Of a stretch of 64,000 nucleotides of DNA, positions 37,857 to 46,800 are shown one piece after another. The notes under the pieces are model-generated. The model made no database searches. It saw only the letters and a list, made by a program, of their open reading frames with translations, and had not been told where the DNA came from. The stretch is from positions 55,648,361 through 55,712,360 of the forward strand of contig CM037790.1 of NCBI GenBank assembly GCA_021229015.1, read 5' to 3'. Position 1 is the first letter of the stretch, and every line of letters begins with the position of its first letter. The DNA is from Solen grandis. Taxonomy: Eukaryota; Mollusca; Bivalvia; Adapedonta; Solenidae. A program made the translations under genes and the position numbers.

Positions 37857-40800
37857 CATATCAGAACTAAAAGATATCATCAACTTAAAAATAAGCTTTG
37901 ATAAATATGAAGTACCGGTAGGTTCCTGGCCATTGCTTAAAATGTATTGTTTTCAGGGCTTGGTACAAAACCACTGTGACTTCTTCTATATACATATGCC
38001 GTTACCATAGTTTTACACCAGTCTTAGGCAAGTGTTATACAGAATAAAATACCTATTCTATAAAACACTCACTTATCCGGAATGGACATTGCTATATTAC
38101 TGAATTACTTTCGCAAAAAAAAAATAAAAAAAAAAAATAATTAAATACAACATCATTTATTTCTTTTTCAAAATGTCCTTCCTACTACAGGAAGGAATAT
38201 AATCGATGACATTCCTGCCATGAGATGGAAAAGAATTACATCTCTGAAGAACGATCCCAGATTACTTCCGCTGTCTGCGCCAGACGATCTTGCTGACGAC
38301 ATACTCAGTTTTCACGGCGACCCAGCCGTCTGGTGGATTGGACAGTTTACAAAATATGTGACACGACAGAACGATGTTTTGAAGAGTGATTTGCAGAAAA
38401 GCAAGCATTCTCTTGGATTTATGTCACCAGTTGTGGGGTTCGTAATTCATGAACATTTTATTTGATTTAAAACAACCGGAATGTTGTAACTGCATTAAAT
38501 TAAATCTTTTGGTCATAGACTTTAATCCATTAAAACCTTGAAAGTAAAACTGTGTTATACGAAGCATCTTAAATTTGGATCTTCCTATACTACTGTTGAA
38601 GATCAAGAATTCCTTAATTAACTGACAATTAGAACCAAACAATATGGCATTATTTTAAAACAACGTGTAACATGTAAGTTTATAGTAGCACATGCCACAT
38701 AATGTGGTGTTCAATATCTACAAAAGTTAAAATTGTGGTGATATTGATGTCTTTGGGTTGAGCTGCGGACCATCTCAATCTGTGACTTTTCATGAACTGA
38801 AAATCAGTCTTGTGTTTCACAAAAAAATCCCAAATTTTGTATCCCCACAAATATGAAATGTTGAATAAATGTAAGTCCATTTTAATAAAAGCATGAAATG
38901 CATATGGTGCATGCCACGTGACTTCGTTACGACATCGATTTGAATGAAAATGCACGGCTAATCATTTCAGGTGTTGAATTTCAGGTGATGAATTATTTTG
39001 AACAGTATTACAATTTAAATGAGGACTCTTTCCGTCAAAGTTATGTCTTCAAGTAGTATAGGCGACGGTTTACACCCAAGACTGCGCATGCGCAGGAATG
39101 ACGTCATCAGATTTTTTCGCGCATGTTCGGCGGCCATATTGGTTTCTAGTATGACATTTAATTTTAGAATGACATCATTGGTCTATATTTAGAATGACCA
39201 TATCGGTAGACAACAGGATTTAAAAATAAATATGTACATCATATTATACACAGGTGGCCATTTTATTTCTTATGTGTGGCGATCATAGTATACAGAGGTG
39301 ACTTGTATACTCGATCTAAGATCTACTCGCGGAAATTGAGGGTCACTTCCATTCGATCTCAGACTGTGTCCTAAAGGGTATTCTACTACTACTTTTAATA
39401 TATAATAATTAACACATTAATAATTAAATAACATGTCTGCTATATAGGTACAACAACAATGATGATATATTACTTCTACTCAATAATCATATTGATAATT
39501 AAATAAATATGTCTGCTATATAGCTACAGCAATAATTATAACATTTATAGGATCAAACAGTAATAATGATGGTTACTATGAAATAATATATATCAAATAA
39601 AATGTCTTATAAATAATACTGTATTTTATAATTAAATACCTTTACGATGTGTTCTGTTCAACGTCCTATCTTTGAATGAATGCTAACTATTGCATCAGTT
39701 CATACTCGTTTTCTCCGTACCACCTGCGTTAACAATAGACGATCTATTTTTAGCGATGGAACAATAGCGATATTGATTTAGGAGCGGATGTGCGAACAAT
39801 GGTCTATTCAAGTGTCAAAAGTTAATCCCTTTAAAGTCGTCACTCTGTCTGGCGTGTGTTGATTCAGGAGCGGATGTGCGAACAATAGCTTTTGTTCACG
39901 ATTACTGGCCCGACACTATTTTAACTATTGGTGAGTCTATTGTAGTTAGCGGATTGAAAATTTATCCAATCAGATACCCCCCTTTTCAACCAATCAGGAA
40001 CGATCATCGACCAATCAAATCACGGTATTTTTTAACCAGTCGAATTACGTATTCAAAACGAGGCCCAGGTCTGTTTCACATTAACGCATAAAGTGAACTT
40101 TTTTTTTCAAAACAGCTATCTAATAAGTATTCCAGATTTTTCTCAACCTTTCTTGTGCATTCAATTAAATGACATAATAGAATATAATGGAAATAATTTA
40201 GAAATTCCCAGTAATAATAATAATAAACTGAAAAAAACTATTATATTAGAGACGCAACACTTATTGCTTTGATGAAAAATCAATTTACCAAATTGGTTAC
40301 TTCCAAACATTTCCTAAATCTCACAAATTTTGCTCTTTATACTCAATATGTACTGACTTGTCTTAACATACACCATGTATTCTCTGTTAAACGAGAGTGG
40401 ACAAGATCTTACAGGTTTATACATGACTTCGACTCCTTGTAAGGGTCCAGTACCATTTATACGTCAATATTGGTTGACTTGAGATCGGATTAAGATAGCC
40501 CCACAAAGGGAGCTGGCCAATGTTTACGTTAATCCTTAGCTTTACCTCGGTAAAGGATTAAATTTTGTCAAAATGTATGACTTTTAGAGGAAGCCAGTAT
40601 GTGTGTTATAAAGTGAATTATGTATCGAAATATTCCGTTCTGTTCAACAATGTATACGTTATTTGTAATACATAAAAAATGTTCGGAATTGTTTAAGCTT
40701 TAAATTCGTAATGTTGGTAATATCTTGGTTGAAACAAATAGCTTTAAATCAGTTTTCCTTTCTAGGGCAACGGCTTACGATATCGATTTTCAAAATTTTT

Positions 40801-43800
40801 ATATCAATTGAAAGATTTATCGAAATACTTCAAAATAAACTCTATGTTCTCGATTCGATTTTCAACCGTTATTGAGTTATGACGTAACAGCGATTTTTAA
40901 ACCTTAATTAAAATTTAACATTTCCTGCCCACTATATACATCATTGGAAAGGTCTCGTCTCCACAATGTCAAAAATGTATACTTTTATAGGGTTATCTTT
41001 ATTCATTCACGAGATATAAGCGTTTGAAAAATTGTTGGAAAATTATTGGAAAGGTCTCGTCTCCACAATGTCAAAAATGTATACTTTTATAGGGTTATCT
41101 TTATTCATTCACGAGATATAAGCGTTTGAAAAATGTCACGTGACCTCCAAAGTTGGAAAATGGCGCCAAATTCAAATATTCTCCAAAAAATATATTTAAG
41201 TCTATATCTCAGTCATTTCTCGACCGATTTACATGATACTAGTATCAATGGAGTGGTTAATCACATCTATTAGTTTAACTACAATGTAAAAATACGTTGT
41301 TTGAACACTTTGTAGTATGTTCTGGATATTCATCTTGAGGAATGGCAAAAAGACTTGAAATTTAACCAAAGTAAAACGAGGAACTCTCCACAAGAATGGG
41401 TCCGATTTTACGTGGACATACATATATAAAGGGACTTGAGGGAGTTGGTTAGGGCTGCTTCTCTTTATACGTCAATATGTACTGACTTGTCTTAACATAC
41501 ACCATGTATTCTCTGTTAAACGAGAGTGGACAAGATCTTACAGGTTTATACATGAAATCAACCTTTTTAGGGTCCAGTACCATTTATATGTCAATATTGT
41601 TTGACTTCAGATCGTATTAAGATAGACCACAAAGGTAGCTAGCCAATGTTTACATAAATACTTAGCTTTACCTAGGTAACGGATTAAATAATGTCAAATT
41701 GTATGACTTTTAGAGTGAGTCAGTATGTGTGTGATTTATGTATCGATATATTCAGTTCTTCATATGTTCAGCAATTTATACGCTATTTGTAAGTGTAATA
41801 CATCAAAATGTTCGGAATTGTAAAAGCTTTATCAAGAAACTCGTAATGTTTTTATTTTCTATCTTGATCCTCTCCCTCCCTCTTCCTCCTCCTCTCACTC
41901 CCTCTCCCTCCTCCCTCCTCCTCTCCCTCCTCCCTCCTCCTCTCCCTCCTCCTCTCCCTCCCCTTCTCCTCTCCCTCCCTCTCCCTCAGCCCTCCTCCTC
42001 TCCCTCCTCATCCTCCTCCTCTCCCTCCTCCTCCTTAGTACCTGGCAAGTAGAAAATTTTCGACATAGCTAAGTGGATAAGTGGCTGGCAGAAATATGAC
42101 AACTTTATTTTACCTAAATATCATTCTATATCCTTAACTAGCAATCGCCTTTTCACCCATTCCCTATCTTTTTCCTTTCCCGTTTTCCCATCCGAAGAGG
42201 AGGAGGGAGAGGGAGGGAGAGGAGGAGGGAGAGGAGGAGAATGAGGAGGAGATGGGGAGGAGGAGGAGAGGGAGGGAGAGGAGGAGGGAGAGGGAGGGAG
42301 GAGAGGAGGAGATGAGGGGGAGACGAGGAGAATGAGGTCGGAGAGGAGGAGGATGAGGAGGGAGAGCAGGAGGGATAGGGAGGGAGAGGAGGAGAATGAG
42401 GAGGGAGATGAGGAGGAGGTAGAGGGAGGGAGAGGAGGAGGGAGAGGGAGGGAGGAGAGGAGGAGGAGGAGGGAAGGAGGAGGGCTGAGGGAGAGGGAGG
42501 GAGAGGAGAAGGGGAGAGAGGAGGAGGGAGAGGAGGAGGGAGAGGGGGAGGGAGGAGGGAGAGGGAGTGAGAGGAGGAGGAAGAGGGAGGGAGAGGATCA
42601 AGATAGAAAATAAAAACATTACGAGTTTCTTGATAAAGCTTTTACAATTCCGAACATTTTGATGTATTACACTTACAAATAGCGTATAAATTAAAAAAAA
42701 ATACATAAATCACACACATACTGATCATTCTAAAAGTCACGTTACCAGGTAAAGCTAAGTATTTATGTAAACATTGGCAGCTCCTTTTGGCTATCTTAAT
42801 ACGATCTGAATCAAACAATATTGACATATAAATGGTACTGGACCCTAAAAAGGTTGATTTCATGTATAAACCTGTAAGATCTTGTCCACTCTCGTTTAAC
42901 AGAGAATACATGGTGTATGTTAAGACAAGTCAGTACATATTGACGTATAAAGAGCAAAACTTTCGAGTCTTTTTACCAACGTCAAGATGACTTTTCAGGA
43001 CATACTAAAAATGTTCAAAGAGTGTATTTTATATTGTTATTGGATTTAAGATATTTAAGAGTATTTTGAGGAAAAATGGTTTGGAAGTTACCAATTTGGT
43101 AAGTTGATTTTTCATCAAAGCAATAAGTGTTCCGTCTCTAATATAATAGTTTTTTCAGTTTATTATTATTATTACTGGGAATTTCTAAATTATTTCCATT
43201 ATATTCTATTATGTCATTTAATTGAATGCACAAGAAAGGTTGAGAAAAATCTGGAATACTTATTAGATAGCTGTTTTGAAAAAAAAAGTTCACTTTATGC
43301 GTTAATGTGAAACAGACCTGGGCCTCGTTTTGAATACGTAATTCGACTGGTTAAAAAATACCGTGATTTGATTGGTCGATGATCGTTCCTGATTGGTTGA
43401 AAAGGGGGGTATCTGATTGGATAAATTTTCAATCCGCTAACTACAATAGACTCACCAATAGTTAAAATAGTGTCGGGCCAGTAATCGTGAACAAAAGCTA
43501 TTGTTCGCACATCCGCTCCTGAATCAACACACGCCAGGCACTGGGACGACTTCAAAGGGATTAACTTTTGACAGTTGAAAAGGCCATTGTTCGTATTTCC
43601 GTCCCTAAATCAATACACGCCAGACAGAGTGGCGACTTTAAAGGGATTAACTTTTGACACTTGAATAGACCATTGTTCGCACATCCGCTCCTAAATCAAT
43701 ATCGCTATTGTTCCATCGCTAAAAATAGATCGTCTATTGTTAACGCAGGTGGTACGGAGAAAACGAGTATGAACTGATGCAATAGTTAGCATTCATTCGA

Positions 43801-46800
43801 AGATAGGACGTTGAACAGAACACATCGTAAAGGTATTTAATTATAAAATACAGTATTATTTATAAGACATTTTATTTGATATATATTATTTCATAGTAAC
43901 CATCATTATTACTGTTTGATCCTATAATTAGGTTTTCGCCTCTGCAGGGCGAAAACCTATTGTTCTTCTTCTGTTGATTTGTTTTTTTGTTTTTTTTTTA
44001 TTATTTTTCCAATTCCACCCATTTTTGTGTCCAGCCTAGCGGCCAGATGAGAAAAGCTACAGCTATGAAATTTTGGGCATGGAGTCATCTTTATCTGAAC
44101 ATGTGCCTAATTGGTCAAACTTTTCACATTTATTTCTGATTTAGCCACTAGGGGGCGCAATGCATGTAATCACTGTTTTGCTAATAACTCAACAATTTGA
44201 AACCTGATTTAGATGCGGTTTTTTACATAATATTCCTTGTTGACAGCCCAATCAAATATGATGGATATCTTATCATCGAGTACGGGAAAAAAATTGTTCT
44301 AGGAGAGGTTGAATGTTCGAACCTTGGAAAAAAGTGGAAAAATGAGGGTAGGTCTACGAAAAACCTACCCACTTTTGTTAGAGATCAGATAGAAGAATTC
44401 TGTTTGCTGCATACGATTTGCAAGACATATACGCACAAAATATATGGGGTGGCGAATTAAGGAAATGCGTTGTTTGTCCTCTAGAAACGGTCAAACTTCA
44501 CTAAATTTTAGGAAAAATTAAAATTTCAAAAACATGTTTTTGTCGCTCCTGACTTTATTTTCTGTTCATTCTTCATGAAATTTTCACACGATATGTATTG
44601 TTATGTTTGAAAGGGCCTCACAAATCAAGAAATAAAAAAAGAATTGAAAAGGTCAAGGTCATATTACGATTATTGTGTTTTTATTCGGCCACAAATAGCT
44701 CCAAAACTAAAATTATTTAATTGAGAGTATATGAACAAAAGTTTTAGTTCTTAAAGAGCTCTTTCCAGTGATGTTTAGTTTTTGAAGATCGGACTTGTTT
44801 TGGTCATTATACGGCAGTCCAAAGTTTGATCCTTTTTTGGAATAATTGTAAATCAGGTTTTATGCTTTAAATTCTGATACATAAGAATAAAACGTTTGAC
44901 TTGTGCGACTAACGTTAGTATACTTGATTGAACTATTTGCTGCTTTGCTAGGTACCTAACAGTAAAATTTTAATCAATTTTCTTTCTCATTTTGCCGCTA
45001 GGGGGCGCTTTTCTTGAAATTATTCTTTTGCTTATAACTCAAAAAGTTGAAGTCCGATTCGAATACGTTTTTTTGCATTCTGTTCCCTGTTGATAGTCTA
45101 ATAGCATATGATAGGATTCGAGGGTCCGTGTGGCTGAAAGCTTTTGAGCTACGGAAGGTTGAATGTTCGAACCTCGCAAAAAGAAAACTGTGCAAATGAG
45201 GGTAGGTCTACGAAAAACCTATCCGTTTTTGTTAGAGATCAGATAGAAGAATTCCGTCTCCGGCATACCATTTAAAAGACGTATACACACAAAATATATG
45301 GGATGGCGAATTAAGGAAATGCGTGGTTTGTCCTCTAGAAACGGTCAAACTTCACTAAATTTTAGGAAAAATTAAAATTTTAAAAACATGTTTTTGTCGC
45401 TCCTGACTTTATTTTCTGTTCATTCTTCATGGAATTTTCACACGATATGTATTGTTATGTTTGAAAGGGCCTCACAATTCAAAAAATAAAAAAGAATTGA
45501 AAAGGTCAAGGTCATATTACAATTATTGTGTTTTTATTCGGCCACAAATAGCTCCAGAACTAAAAATATTTCATTGAGAGTATATGAACAAAAGTTTAAG
45601 TTCTTAAAGAGCTCTTTCCAGTGATGTTTAGTTTTTGAAGATCGGACTTGATTTGGTCATTATACGGCAGTCCAAAGTTTGATCCTTTTTTGGAATAATT
45701 GTAAATCAGGTTTTATGCTTCAAATTCTGATACATAAGAATAAAAAGTTTGACTAATGCGACTTATATACTTGTTTGAACTATTTGCTGTTTTTGCAATT
45801 TTGTTTCTAATTTTGCCGCCAGAGGGCGTTTTGCTTAAAATCACTCTTTTGCTTATAACTCCAAATGTTAAAGTCTGCTTGAAATGCGGTTTTCAGCATT
45901 TTGTTCCTTGTTGACTGCACCACAGAATGTGATGGATTTCAAGGGACAGGGTATGGGAAAATATTTGCGCTAGAAGAGTTTGAATGTTCTAACATTGCAA
46001 AAAAAAAAAAAAAAAAAAAAAATGTGCAAATGAGAGTAGGTCTTCAAAAACCTTTTCGTTCTGTTTCATATTGAAAATTGTGGCTGAGTTGAAATAAAGT
46101 GTTCAAGTTGATTAGGTTAAAAGCGAAAACCGAGATACCGCTTGCGGTTCTAGTTGTTATAATTATTGCTGTAGCTATATAACAGACATATTTATTTAAT
46201 TATCAATATGATTATTGAGTAGAAGTAATATATCATCATTGTTGTTGTACCTATATAGCAGACATGTTATTTAATTATAAATGTGTTTATTATTATATAT
46301 TAAAAGTAGTAGTAGAATACCCTTTAGGACACAGTCTGAGATCGAATGGAAGTGACCCTCAATTTCCGCGAGTAGATCTTAGATCGAGTATACAAGTCAC
46401 CTCTGTATACTATGACCGCCACGCATGCGCACACATAAGAAATAAAATGGCCACCTGTGTATAATATGATGTACATATTTATTTTTAAATCCTGTTGTCT
46501 ACCGATATGGTCATTCTAAATATAGACCAATGATGTCATTCTAAAATTAGATGTCATACTAGAAACCAATATGACCGCCGCACATGCGCGAAAAAATCTG
46601 ATGACGTCATTCCTGCGCATGTGCAGTCTTGGGTGTAAACCGTCGCCTATACTACTTCTTCATACTTGAATATTTTTAAAATGACCTAGATCTACAAGTA
46701 ATTGCACACACACACACGCGCGCGCGCCCACAAAAACAAATATTTTCCATTAATCAGATTGCTGAAGATATCATAGACAATCTTTTTAAGGACGATTTCA

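Larger units (their letters stand above)
39052..42036 (+). repeat. Left arm of the palindromic element
   Basis: Mirrors the right arm: AT-rich terminal part, CCAAT-box cluster, and pyrimidine-rich inner end. It has about 1.1 kb not present in the right arm (about 40345-41460). A block beginning near TGTACTGACTTGTCTTAACA (40355 and 41476) occurs twice there, and an 85-bp segment around GGAAAGGTCTCGTCTCCAC is tandemly duplicated (40948 and 41050). Confidence 0.8.
39052..46656. mobile_element. 7.6 kb near-palindromic transposable element (Polinton-like ends?)
   Basis: The left end AGTAGTATAGGCGACGGTTT is exactly mirrored at the right end (to 46656). A perfect 6-bp direct repeat TCTTCA flanks both ends (39046-39051 and 46657-46662). 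The arms are about 98% alike by eye over the first few hundred bases and pair, with interruptions, almost to the centre near 42110. A 5'-AG terminus, very long inverted repeats and a 6-bp target duplication are traits reported for Polinton/Maverick elements, but no polymerase, integrase or capsid gene is present. It may be a foldback-type non-autonomous derivative, or belong to another superfamily. Confidence 0.85.
42190..46656 (-). repeat. Right arm of the palindromic element
   Basis: Inverted copy of the left arm, lengthened by a nested 2.2 kb element at 43928-46154. Without it, the arm is about 2.24 kb. Confidence 0.8.

Noticed and set aside
41738..42706. Long proline/leucine/serine- and glutamate/arginine-rich frames
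   Set aside because: Low-complexity translation of the polypyrimidine and polypurine tracts.
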